Shown here in pieces: positions 27,173-35,238 of a stretch of 51,285 bases of DNA (its first letter is position 1; each line of letters starts with the position of its first letter). The stretch lies in the NCBI RefSeq assembly GCF_003011895.2, contig NZ_PXWF02000324.1, positions 1 to 51,285 of the forward strand, given 5' to 3'. This DNA comes from Massilia glaciei. GTDB taxonomy: Bacteria; Pseudomonadota; Gammaproteobacteria; Burkholderiales; Burkholderiaceae_D. Position numbers and translations under genes: made by a program. A model generated the notes under the pieces. The model saw nothing but the letters and a program-made list of their open reading frames with translations, was not told where the DNA came from and ran no database searches.

Positions 27173-29899
27173 ATGACCCCAATCCGCCCCTGCGGCTTTT
27201 TCAAACTGGCCGCGGCCGCGACTCTGGCAATCGCACTCGCATCGAGCGGCGCGGCGCGCGCCGACGCCTTCATCCATGTATCGCTCGGCGGCAATGATTC
27301 GCACACGGGCGCCAGCGCCACGCCGCCGGCGACGGGCACCGGCGGCCCGGTAAAGACCCTCGCCGAGGCCCAGAGACTGGCGCGCCTGCACCTGGGCGCG
27401 ATGCGGCTCGGAACCCGTGCGCGCGAGCCGGTGCGGGTGGTGGTGCAGCCGGGCTGGTATGTGCTGACGGCGCCGCTGGCGTTCACCCCGGACGACTCCG
27501 GCACCGCGGAGGCGCCCGTGATCTACGAGGCGGCAACGCCGGGCACGGCGGTCATCTCCGGCGGCGTGGGATTGGGCGCGCTGGCCTCGACCGGCCCCCA
27601 CGTGCGCTTCCAGGCGCCCAACAGCAACATCGACCACATCAAGGCGGCGGGCCAGTTGTACGTCAACGGCAGGCGCGCGACGCTGGCGCGCCAGCCCAAC
27701 GAGGGCCAGTATTACTTCGTCTCCAAACCGGTGCCGCTTTCGAGCGAACCGGCGCTCGCCTCCGGCCACCACGCGTTCGTCCCGTTCGACAACGCGCAGT
27801 CCTTCCTGAACGGCCTGGGCGCGGCCGACAAGGCGCGCGCCGTGGTCGGCGTGATGTCGTCCTGGACCGCCTCGCGCCAGCGCTTCGCCGCCTCGGCGGC
27901 GCCGCCCGGCGCGCTCCAGCTGACGCCGCGCAGTCCGCAGGCCTTCCTGTCGCACGGGCTGAGCCAGCGCTTCTTCGTCGAGAACGTCCCGTCCGCGCTC
28001 GACGCGGACGGCGAGTGGATCTGGGACGGCGCCGAGATCCGCTACCTGCCTCGGGCCCAGGACGGCGCCGGCGCGCTCAACGCGGTGGTGCCGATGCTCG
28101 ACCGCCTGGTCAGCATCAAGGGCAACGCGCTCGGTTTCGTCGAGCACCTGCAGTTCAAGGGGCTGACCTTCCGCTACCAGCGCTCGGTGGCGCCGCCGGG
28201 CGGCTACGTCGACGGCCAGGGCGCGTTCTGGATCCCGGCCGCGATCGAGGCCGACCTCGCGCGCGCGCTGCTGTTCGAGAGCATCGAGATCTCGCGCACG
28301 GGCGGCGCCGGCATCTGGCTGCGCAGCGGCGTGCGCAACAGCACCATCACCGGCTCGCTGTTCCACGACCTCGGCGCCGGCGCGATCAAGATCGGCGAGA
28401 ACCACAGCGCCGACCCGGCCGGGCAGACCGGCGCCAACCGCGTCGTCGGCAACCGGATCAACGAGATCGGCAGGCTCTATCCGGGCGCCGTCGGCGTGAT
28501 CATCGCCCAGAGCTTCGACAACGAGGTCTCCTACAACCAGATCTCGAACACCAGCTACACCGGGATCTCGCTCGGCTGGAGTTGGGGCTACGGCAGCGCC
28601 ACCTCGGGCCGCAACCAGGTCGTCGGCAACCTGCTGTTCAACATCGGCCAGTCGGTGCTCAGCGACCTCGGCGCGATCTACGCGGTGGGCGTCTCGCCCG
28701 GCACCGTGATCGCCGAAAACCTGGTGCGCGAGGTGCGCGGCTACAGCGGCTACGGCGCCGGCGCCTGGGGCATCTACCTCGACGAGGGCGCCAGCCAGAT
28801 CGAGGTCAGGAACAATGTCGTGGTCGACACCGACGGCGGCGGCTTCCACCTCAATTTCGGGCGCGCCAACTACGTGCGCGACAATGTGTTCGCGCGCGGC
28901 GTGCAATCGGAGCTGGCGCTCACCCGTAGCGATCCGCTCCAGACCAAGCTCGACTACCGCAACAACCTGGTGATCCCGAACACGCCGCGGCCGATGACCA
29001 AATTCGCGATCTCGCCCGACGTCATCTTCACCGCCAACCTGGTTTCGGGCGCCGAGGCGCGCAGCGCGCTCGACATCTCGCAATGCGGCGCCGGCTGCGG
29101 CCCCAGCGGCGCGACCCTGAGCACCTCGGCCAGCCCGGCCGGCGTGGCGCTGGCCAACGCCGACGCCACCACCGTGGCCATGGTCCACCGGGTCGCCTCG
29201 CGCGCCGGCCGCCTGCCGGCCACCTCGGGCGTGTTGCCGGCGCCCGGCTACCACGCGTTCGACGGCCTCGCGGTGACCACCGAGGCGGCCGTCGCCGTGG
29301 CCGCCGAGGCGCCGCCGGTGGCGCTGGCGATCGACCTCGACACCATGGCCGCCGGCGCCACCCGCCCGGCCGGGCTGGCCTACCACCCGGCCACCGACCT
29401 CGAGGCGGTGCGGGTCGTCGGCGAGGCCGCGGCGCCGGGCGGCAAATGCCTGCTGTTCGACGACAGCGCCCGTTTCGCCTTCCGCTACGAGCCCTACGTG
29501 TCGATGGCGATGAGCTATATGAGCGGGCCGGTGCTCGACCGCTTCGCGCTGCGCTTCGATTCCTCGGCCGTCATGGTGCACGAGTGGCGCGACGACGCCT
29601 CGCCCTATCTGGCGGGGCCGGCGTTCAAGATCGCCGCCGGCGGCCTCCATATCAACAACGTCAACGTGGCCAGCCTGATGCCGGGCGCGTGGTACAGCTT
29701 CCGCACCGAAGTGGCGTCGATCGGCAGTTCGACCAGCTGGAAGCTGACGGTCACCGACGCCGCCGGCACCGCGCGCGTGTTCGTCAACCTGCCCTTCAAG
29801 AGCGCCGGCTTCAAGAAGCTCAAGTGGATGGGCTTCATCTCCGACACTGCCAATGTGTCGCAGTTCTGCATGGCCGACATCAGCGTCGGGCCGGGCTGA
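27173..29899 (+). CDS. Secreted right-handed parallel beta-helix protein
   Basis: 908 aa. Signal peptide to about ASSGAARA (residue 30). Then the usual opening of polysaccharide-active beta-helix proteins (VSLGGNDSHTG, VKTLAEAQRLAR, VVVQPGWYVL). Repeated strands of the type NSTITGSLFHDLGAGAIKI, NEVSYNQISNTSYTGISL and NNVVVDTDGGGFHL follow at about 20-25-residue intervals (residues ~350-600). A C-terminal ~190-aa lectin/jelly-roll-like domain begins near LAIDLDTMAAGA. Likely modifies, cleaves or binds the exopolysaccharide outside the cell; catalytic residues cannot be assigned. Own promoter region upstream and a strong terminator downstream make it a single-gene unit. Confidence 0.8.
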   Translation: MTPIRPCGFFKLAAAATLAIALASSGAARADAFIHVSLGGNDSHTGASATPPATGTGGPVKTLAEAQRLARLHLGAMRLGTRAREPVRVVVQPGWYVLTAPLAFTPDDSGTAEAPVIYEAATPGTAVISGGVGLGALASTGPHVRFQAPNSNIDHIKAAGQLYVNGRRATLARQPNEGQYYFVSKPVPLSSEPALASGHHAFVPFDNAQSFLNGLGAADKARAVVGVMSSWTASRQRFAASAAPPGALQLTPRSPQAFLSHGLSQRFFVENVPSALDADGEWIWDGAEIRYLPRAQDGAGALNAVVPMLDRLVSIKGNALGFVEHLQFKGLTFRYQRSVAPPGGYVDGQGAFWIPAAIEADLARALLFESIEISRTGGAGIWLRSGVRNSTITGSLFHDLGAGAIKIGENHSADPAGQTGANRVVGNRINEIGRLYPGAVGVIIAQSFDNEVSYNQISNTSYTGISLGWSWGYGSATSGRNQVVGNLLFNIGQSVLSDLGAIYAVGVSPGTVIAENLVREVRGYSGYGAGAWGIYLDEGASQIEVRNNVVVDTDGGGFHLNFGRANYVRDNVFARGVQSELALTRSDPLQTKLDYRNNLVIPNTPRPMTKFAISPDVIFTANLVSGAEARSALDISQCGAGCGPSGATLSTSASPAGVALANADATTVAMVHRVASRAGRLPATSGVLPAPGYHAFDGLAVTTEAAVAVAAEAPPVALAIDLDTMAAGATRPAGLAYHPATDLEAVRVVGEAAAPGGKCLLFDDSARFAFRYEPYVSMAMSYMSGPVLDRFALRFDSSAVMVHEWRDDASPYLAGPAFKIAAGGLHINNVNVASLMPGAWYSFRTEVASIGSSTSWKLTVTDAAGTARVFVNLPFKSAGFKKLKWMGFISDTANVSQFCMADISVGPG

Positions 29900-29919
29900 A
29901 CCACGACGCCGCCGGCCGG

Positions 29920-29953
29920 TCCCGCCCGCGCGCGCGCCGGCGGGATTTTTTTC
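29920..29953 (+). terminator. Rho-independent terminator after the beta-helix gene
   Basis: Stem TCCCGCC / GGCGGGA around a GC-rich loop, followed immediately by seven T. It begins 20 bp after the stop codon at 29899. Confidence 0.85.
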
Positions 29954-30121
29954 GCCCGCTTTTTGCCCCTCGTTTTATCGGCGCACGCTTGGCCTGGCGC
30001 AGGCCGCGGGGCCGCGCCCGTGCCAACATGCAGCGATTGGCGCGCCCGCGCGCCGCCGGGGAGGGCGCGCCCTTGCCCGCCCGTCCCCCGTCCCCGATGC
30101 GCAAACCAATGGAGCCGCCAA

Positions 30122-31090
30122 GTGAGCACAGCACCCGCCCGTATCTCCGCCCGTATCTACATCGCCGGACACCGCGGCCTGGTCGGCTCGGCCATCATGC
30201 GCGTGCTCGCCGGGCGCGGCCACACGCTCGTCACGCGCACCCACGGGCAACTCGAGCTGACCGACCAGGCCGAGGTGCGCCATTTCTTCGCCACCGAACA
30301 AATCGACCAGGTCTACCTGGCCGCCGCGCGCGTGGGCGGCATCCACGCCAACAACAGTTATCCGGCCGAATTCATCTACGACAACCTGATGGTGCAGGCC
30401 AACGTGGTGCACGAGGCGTGGCGCAACGGCGTGCGCAAACTGCTGTTCCTCGGCTCCTCGTGCATCTACCCGCGCCTGGCGCGGCAACCGATCCGCGAGG
30501 AGTACCTCATGGACGGCACGCTCGAGCCGACCAACGAGCCCTACGCGATGGCGAAAATCGCCGGCATCAAGCTGTGCGAGAGCTACAACCGCCAGTACGG
30601 CACCGATTACCGCAGCGTGATGCCGACCAACCTGTACGGCCCCGGCGACAACTACGACCCTGAGAACGGCCACGTGATCCCCTCGCTGCTGCGCCGCTTC
30701 CACGAGGCGCGCCGCGACGGGCTGGGCGAGGTGCGGATCTGGGGCAGCGGCACGCCGCGCCGCGAGTTCCTTTACGTCGACGACATGGCCAGGGCCAGCG
30801 TGCACGTGATGGAACTCGCGCCCGAGACCCACGCCGCGCACACCGGCCCCATGCATTCGCACCTGAACGTCGGCACCGGCAGCGACATCACGATCGCCGA
30901 AGTGGCGCGGCTGATCGGCGCCATCGTCGGCTACCAGGGCCGCATCGTGTTCGACCCGAGCAAGCCCGACGGCACCCCGCGCAAGCTGCTCGACGTCTCG
31001 CGCCTGGCCGCGCTCGGCTGGCGCGCGCAAACGCCGCTCGAGCAGGGCCTGGCGCAGGCCTACCGGGCCTACCTCGCCACCGAGGCCTGA
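30122..31090 (+). CDS. fcl: GDP-L-fucose synthase
   Basis: 322 aa from a GTG at 30122 with GGAG about 8 nt upstream; the frame is open further left but has no family similarity there. NADPH-dependent epimerase/reductase that turns GDP-4-keto-6-deoxymannose into GDP-L-fucose. Extended [14 protein letters not shown] nucleotide loop, SSCIYP catalytic Ser, and YAMAKIAG (YxxxK). Also [19 protein letters not shown] and [17 protein letters not shown], both typical. Acts after gmd. Separated from the beta-helix gene by the terminator, so it probably starts a new transcript in 29954-30121. Confidence 0.95.
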   Translation: MSTAPARISARIYIAGHRGLVGSAIMRVLAGRGHTLVTRTHGQLELTDQAEVRHFFATEQIDQVYLAAARVGGIHANNSYPAEFIYDNLMVQANVVHEAWRNGVRKLLFLGSSCIYPRLARQPIREEYLMDGTLEPTNEPYAMAKIAGIKLCESYNRQYGTDYRSVMPTNLYGPGDNYDPENGHVIPSLLRRFHEARRDGLGEVRIWGSGTPRREFLYVDDMARASVHVMELAPETHAAHTGPMHSHLNVGTGSDITIAEVARLIGAIVGYQGRIVFDPSKPDGTPRKLLDVSRLAALGWRAQTPLEQGLAQAYRAYLATEA

Positions 31091-31564
31091 GAGGCTGAGA
31101 GTCTTTCGACCATGCCCGCTCAGCGCGCCCGACAGCGCGCCCTATAGCGCGCTCGTCGTCGCAAATGCCCGCCATGGCCCGGGCCATGGCTGTGCTTTGC
31201 GCCTCGATCGGCCGCCTTCTGGCGCGCTGCCCGGGCGCGTCCCAAAAACTCTCGGCCGTTGAGCGCGTTTCCGGCCGCATGGCCTGCGGTGGGCGCCCCT
31301 TTTGGCGCAAAGGGCGCCAGAAGGGCGCCCTACAATGTGGCGACACGCGCCGGGCCGATTGCATACAATCGTGCCACGGATTGCTGCCCATCAGCCGCCA
31401 GGGCGCGAGCGCGCCTTCGAGCAGGCCAGCGCATGGGCATCCCCAAACACCCGGTTGTGCGCCGGGCGGTTCCGCTCCGGCGCGCGCCGCGGCATGGCGC
31501 CGCCACCCGACACCCAGCCTGGTTTTTGGCTCCAACACCAGGCCTCCATATAGGAACTGCAACC
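31091..31564 (+). promoter_or_regulatory. 474-bp leader upstream of the nucleotidyltransferase gene
   Basis: No gene seen. Contains short GC-rich inverted repeats: GGGCGCC occurs at 31291, 31312 and 31323, and the first two copies, with CCCTTT/AAAGGG, can pair as a hairpin. Two TACAAT hexamers (31331-31336 and 31364-31369) could be -10 boxes, but neither has a good -35 at the right distance. No long coding frame shows family similarity. Regulatory role is a guess. Confidence 0.3.
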
Positions 31565-32722
31565 ATGAAAGCAATGATTCTTGCCGCCGGCAAGGGAACG
31601 CGGGTCCGCCCGCTCACCTACGACCTGCCCAAGCCGATGATCCCGATCCTCGGCAAGCCCGTGATGGCCTACCTGATCGAGCACCTCGCGCGCCATGGCG
31701 TGACCGAAATCATGGTCAACGTGAGCCACCTGCACGACAAGATCGAAGACTATTTCGGCGAGGGCCACCAGTTCGGCGTCCGGATCGGCTACTCGTTCGA
31801 GGGCTACACCAACGACGCCGGCGAGGTCGTGCCGCAGCCGATCGGCTCGGCCGGCGGCATCAAGAAGATCCAGGAGTTCGGCAATTTTTTCGACGACACC
31901 ACGATCGTGCTGTGCGGCGACGCCCTGATCGACCTCGACTTGGGCGCCGCGCTCGCCGAGCACCGCGCCAAGGGCGCGCTGGCCTCGGTCATCACCAAGG
32001 AGGTTCCCTGGGACAAGGTCCCGAGCTACGGCGTGGTCGTCGCCGGCGCCGACGGCCGCATCGAGGCGTTCCAGGAAAAACCGCCGCGCGAGCAGGCCCT
32101 GTCCAATTTCGCCAGCACCGGCATCTATATTTTCGAGCCGGCCGTCATCGACCTGATCCCGGCCGGGCGCGTGTTCGACATCGGCGCCGAATTGTTTCCG
32201 CTTCTGGCCGAGCGCGCCATGCCGTTCTACGCGCAGACGCGCCCGTTCAACTGGATCGACATCGGCAGCGTCTCGGACTACTGGCAGGTGCTGCAGAACG
32301 TGCTCATGGGCGAGGTCGCCCAGCTCGACGTGCCCGGCACCCAGATCCGCGACGGCCTCTGGGTCGGCCTCAACACCCGCATCGACTGGAACGGCACCAC
32401 CATCCTGGGCCCGGTCTACATCGGCTCGGGCACCCGCGTCGAGGCCGGCGTGACCATCATCGGCCCGAGCTGGATCGGGCATGGCAGCCACATCTGCGAA
32501 GGGGCGGTCGTCGAGCGCAGCATTTTGTTCGAATACACGCGCATGTTGGCCAATGTCGTCACGAGCGAGACGATTGTGTTCAAAGATTACAGCGTCGACC
32601 GTAACGGCTGCATGCGCCACGTCTCCGAATATTGCGACGGCGAATGGGCCAATGCGCGCGACCGCCGCCACAAGCGGCGTCCCGAACACTCACTCGAACT
32701 CGAGGCCGCCGCCGAAAAATAA
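31565..32722 (+). CDS. NDP-sugar pyrophosphorylase (mannose-1-phosphate guanylyltransferase-like)
   Basis: 385 aa, cytosolic. N-terminal nucleotidyltransferase domain with the signature MILAAGKGTRVRPLTYDLPKPM, then IGSAGGIKK, VLCGDALIDLDL, FQEKP, and STGIYIFEP. A C-terminal left-handed beta-helix domain with hexapeptide repeats follows (ILGPVYIGSGTRVEAGVTIIGPSWIGHGSHI). This is the GMPP/glucose-1-phosphate thymidylyltransferase-type arrangement. The nucleotide and sugar are not decided by these motifs; context suggests GDP-mannose or a glucose donor. The basic tail (RDRRHKRR) is unusual. Confidence 0.88.
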   Translation: MKAMILAAGKGTRVRPLTYDLPKPMIPILGKPVMAYLIEHLARHGVTEIMVNVSHLHDKIEDYFGEGHQFGVRIGYSFEGYTNDAGEVVPQPIGSAGGIKKIQEFGNFFDDTTIVLCGDALIDLDLGAALAEHRAKGALASVITKEVPWDKVPSYGVVVAGADGRIEAFQEKPPREQALSNFASTGIYIFEPAVIDLIPAGRVFDIGAELFPLLAERAMPFYAQTRPFNWIDIGSVSDYWQVLQNVLMGEVAQLDVPGTQIRDGLWVGLNTRIDWNGTTILGPVYIGSGTRVEAGVTIIGPSWIGHGSHICEGAVVERSILFEYTRMLANVVTSETIVFKDYSVDRNGCMRHVSEYCDGEWANARDRRHKRRPEHSLELEAAAEK

Positions 32723-32753
32723 CGCGCCGGCCCGCGCACAAGGGGCATCTCGC

Positions 32754-34172
32754 ATGAAAATCTACCCGGTCATCCTCTCAGGCGGTGCCGGCACCAGGTT
32801 GTGGCCCTTGTCGCGCGCGGTGCTGCCCAAGCAGCTGCTGCCGCTGGTGACCGACAATTCCATGTTGCAAGAGACCGCGCTGCGGCTGGCCGGCTGGCCC
32901 GGCCTGATGCCCCCGCTCGTCGTCTGCGGCAACGAACACCGCTTCATGGTGGCCGAGCAGATGCGCGAGGTCGGCATCGTCCCTCTCGCGATCGTGCTCG
33001 AGCCGGCCGGGCGCAACACGGCGCCGGCGGTGGCGGCGGCGGCCAATTTCCTGCTCGCGCTCGACCCGCAGGCGATCATGCTGGTGCTGCCGGCCGACCA
33101 CGTCGTCACCGATCCGGCCGCGTTCCGCGCGGTCGTCGCGCTGGCCTCCGTCGCCGTGGCCGAGGGCGCGCTGGCCACCTTCGGCATCGTCCCGACCGGC
33201 CCCGAGACCGGCTTCGGCTACATACTTGGGGGCGCGGCCATGGCCACCTTCGAGGGCTGCTTCGAGGTCGCGCGCTTCGTCGAAAAACCCGACCGCGCCA
33301 CCGCCGAGGGCTTCCTCGCCGCCGGCGGCTATTGCTGGAACAGCGGCATGTTCATGTTCCGCGCCGAGCGCTACCTGTCGGAGCTGGCCATACTGCGCCC
33401 GGCGATCCACGGCGCGGCCGAGGCGGCGGTGCGGCTCGGCTACCGCGACCTCGATTTCTGCCGCCTCGACGAGGCCAGCTTCGCCGGCTGCCCGTCCGAG
33501 TCGATCGACTACGCCGTCATGGAGCACACCGCGCGCGCGGTGGTGGTGCCGGCCGACATCGGCTGGAGCGACGTCGGCTCTTGGGCCGCGCTGTGGGAGG
33601 TGCTGCCGCGCGACGGCGCCGGCAACTGCCAGCGCGGCGACGTCTACCTCGACGGCGTGCGCGATTCGCTGGTGCGCGCCGAGAGCCGCATCGTCGCCAT
33701 GGTCGGGGTGCGCGACCTGGTCGTGGTCGAAACGCGCGACGCGGTGCTGGTCGCGCACAAAAGCCAGGTCCAGCGCGTCAAGCAGATCGTCGACCATCTC
33801 AAGGCCAAGGAGCGCACCGAGCATGTGCACCACACCAGGGTCTACCGGCCGTGGGGCTACTACGAGGGCATCGACGCGGGCGACCGCTTCCAGGTCAAGC
33901 GCATCACGGTCAACCCGGGCGAGAAACTCTCGCTGCAGATGCACCACCACCGCGCCGAGCACTGGGTGGTGGTCCGGGGCACGGCGCGCGTGACCTGCGG
34001 CGACAAGGTCTGCCTGCTGTCCGAGAACGAATCGACCTACATCCCGATCGGCATGAGCCACCGGCTCGAAAACCCGGGCAAGGTGGCGCTGCATATCATC
34101 GAGGTGCAGTCGGGCAGCTATCTGGGCGAGGACGACATCGTCCGCTTCGAAGACGCCTACCAGCGCGCCTGA
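32754..34172 (+). CDS. manC: Mannose-1-phosphate guanylyltransferase / mannose-6-phosphate isomerase
   Basis: 472 aa bifunctional type II enzyme. The pyrophosphorylase part starts ILSGGAGTRLWPLSR, with LPKQLLPL, the PADHVV segment and FVEKPD. The C-terminal cupin isomerase part has VYRPWGYYEGID, KRITVNPGEKLSLQMHHHR and HWVVVRGTA. Makes GDP-mannose from fructose-6-phosphate via mannose-6- and -1-phosphate; a phosphomannomutase is needed and is not in this window. Start has AAGGGG eight bases upstream; 31 bp after the preceding gene, so probably co-transcribed. Feeds gmd and fcl. Confidence 0.95.
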   Translation: MKIYPVILSGGAGTRLWPLSRAVLPKQLLPLVTDNSMLQETALRLAGWPGLMPPLVVCGNEHRFMVAEQMREVGIVPLAIVLEPAGRNTAPAVAAAANFLLALDPQAIMLVLPADHVVTDPAAFRAVVALASVAVAEGALATFGIVPTGPETGFGYILGGAAMATFEGCFEVARFVEKPDRATAEGFLAAGGYCWNSGMFMFRAERYLSELAILRPAIHGAAEAAVRLGYRDLDFCRLDEASFAGCPSESIDYAVMEHTARAVVVPADIGWSDVGSWAALWEVLPRDGAGNCQRGDVYLDGVRDSLVRAESRIVAMVGVRDLVVVETRDAVLVAHKSQVQRVKQIVDHLKAKERTEHVHHTRVYRPWGYYEGIDAGDRFQVKRITVNPGEKLSLQMHHHRAEHWVVVRGTARVTCGDKVCLLSENESTYIPIGMSHRLENPGKVALHIIEVQSGSYLGEDDIVRFEDAYQRA

Positions 34173-34235
34173 CCAGCGCGCCTGTTCCAATCGCGTGGCG
34201 CTTGACCGGCGCGCGCGATCGCGCCACTATGGGCC

Positions 34236-34691
34236 ATGCGCACACTTTCCCTTGTCCTATTTCTCGCCTGCACCGCCTGCGCCGATCCGACCGCGCAGCA
34301 GCTTGCAGCCCCCACGCCCGTCTCCTCGCAGGCGCCCGTCGCTTCGCCCGCGCCGCCGCCCCCGCCAATCCCAAAGGCGCCCGTTGCCGGCGCGCCCGCG
34401 ACGCTCGCGCAAATGCGCGCCGCCGTGGGCGGCGCGGCTTGCACCGCGTCGTCGCAATGCGCCACAATCGCCGTCGGCGCGCGTCCTTGCGGCGGGCCCG
34501 AGGCCTACTTCGCCTACTCCAGCGCCACCACCGACGCAGCCAGCCTGCAGGGGCTGGCCGAGCGCTATCGCGCCGAACGCAAGGCCACGCATGTCGCCTC
34601 GGGCATGGTGTCCGACTGCCGCCTCATCACCAATCCCGGCGCGCAATGCATGGCCGGCACCTGCCAGCTGGGCTCGGCCGCGACGCGCTAG
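34236..34691 (+). CDS. Small cysteine-rich lipoprotein, unknown function
   Basis: 151 aa. Short hydrophobic leader with lipobox-like FLACTAC, then a Pro/Ala-rich linker (PAPPPPPIPKAP), then a ~85-residue domain with cysteines in AACTASSQCATIAVGARPCGG and SDCRLI...AQCMAGTCQ, which look like three disulphides. Likely lipid-anchored and periplasmic. I do not recognise the family. The TAG stop codon lies within the CTAG that flanks the palindromic element, so the original C-terminus may have been changed by that insertion. Confidence 0.7.
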   Translation: MRTLSLVLFLACTACADPTAQQLAAPTPVSSQAPVASPAPPPPPIPKAPVAGAPATLAQMRAAVGGAACTASSQCATIAVGARPCGGPEAYFAYSSATTDAASLQGLAERYRAERKATHVASGMVSDCRLITNPGAQCMAGTCQLGSAATR

Positions 34692-34866
34692 GAGCCTGTC
34701 CGACTTAGGGAGTCGAAGCGAAACGGTCGAGGCAAAAAACGCTGGACGAGGACAGATTTTGACGATTTCGCAGTGCCAATAGCCAGCTATTGGCCGAGAA
34801 AGCGGCGAAATATGGACCGTCCAGCACTTTTTGCAGCCGACGATCCTAAGTCCGACAGGCTCCTAG
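34688..34866. mobile_element. 179-bp palindromic MITE-like element flanked by CTAG
   Basis: Terminal inverted repeats of 22 bp with one mismatch (34688-34709 and 34845-34866; inner end CGACTTAGG/CCTAAGTCC). The interior is also self-complementary: GGCAAAAAACGCTGGACG pairs with CGTCCAGCACTTTTTGC, ATTTCGC with GCGAAAT, and the centre is GCCAATAGC-CA-GCTATTGGC (about 34771-34790). It is bounded by CTAG on both sides, as expected of a 4-bp target duplication of the YTAR type made by IS5-like transposases. No coding capacity. As RNA it would form one long hairpin. Confidence 0.85.
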
Positions 34867-34878
34867 GCGCGCGGTTCG

Positions 34879-34938
34879 CCTCCCGCAATCCCTCCCGCAA
34901 TCCCTCCCGCAATCCCTCCCGCAATTTCTCCCGCAATC
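34879..34938. repeat. 12-bp tandem repeat x5
   Basis: Five copies of CCTCCCGCAATC (34879-34938), the last two with one base changed. It begins 12 bp after the palindromic element. No coding frame of interest crosses it; the rest to 34997 shows nothing recognisable. Confidence 0.95.
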
Positions 34939-34997
34939 CATGGGGCGGACGGCGGCCTCGCCGCTTGTCTCGCTGGCGAACGCTGTTGCAAATTGCG

Positions 34998-35141
34998 CTA
35001 CCTCCCGACCTGCGCCACCACGCCCCGCACCGCCTTGACCACGGCGTCGGGCTTGGTCTCGTGAATGATTTGGCCCGCGCCCGCGCCCGCGATGGCGCGC
35101 ACCTCGCCCTTGCCCGATAGCGCGGCGATCTCTTTCTGCAT
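34998..35141 (-). pseudogene. C-terminal relic of an alpha/beta hydrolase
   Basis: 47 codons read EIAALSGKGEVRAIAG then IIHETKPDAVVKAVRGVV. This resembles the last segment of alpha/beta hydrolases, where GAGHxIHExxPDxVV holds the catalytic His. Here the His position reads GAGQ, and everything upstream is missing. It lies beyond the terminator of the subtilase operon and has no promoter or ribosome site of its own, so it is almost certainly dead. Confidence 0.5.
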
Positions 35142-35163
35142 TCTGAGGGTTCTCGGCTCCATG

Positions 35164-35198
35164 AAAAAAACGCTGCGGGCCCGAAGGCGCGCAGCGTT
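35164..35198 (-). terminator. Rho-independent terminator of the PEP-CTERM/subtilase operon
   Basis: Stem AACGCTGCG / CGCAGCGTT; on the minus strand it is followed by a run of seven T (the A-run at 35164-35170). About 40 bp after the subtilase stop. Confidence 0.85.
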
Positions 35199-35238
35199 GG
35201 TTTGGGGCCGGCGCGCGCTTAACGCCGGTGCATGGTAC

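Noticed and set aside
27152-29650. 832-codon minus-strand frame opposite the beta-helix gene
   Set aside because: Low-complexity composition and no signal or domain; the plus-strand gene has a signal peptide, ribosome site, promoter region and terminator.
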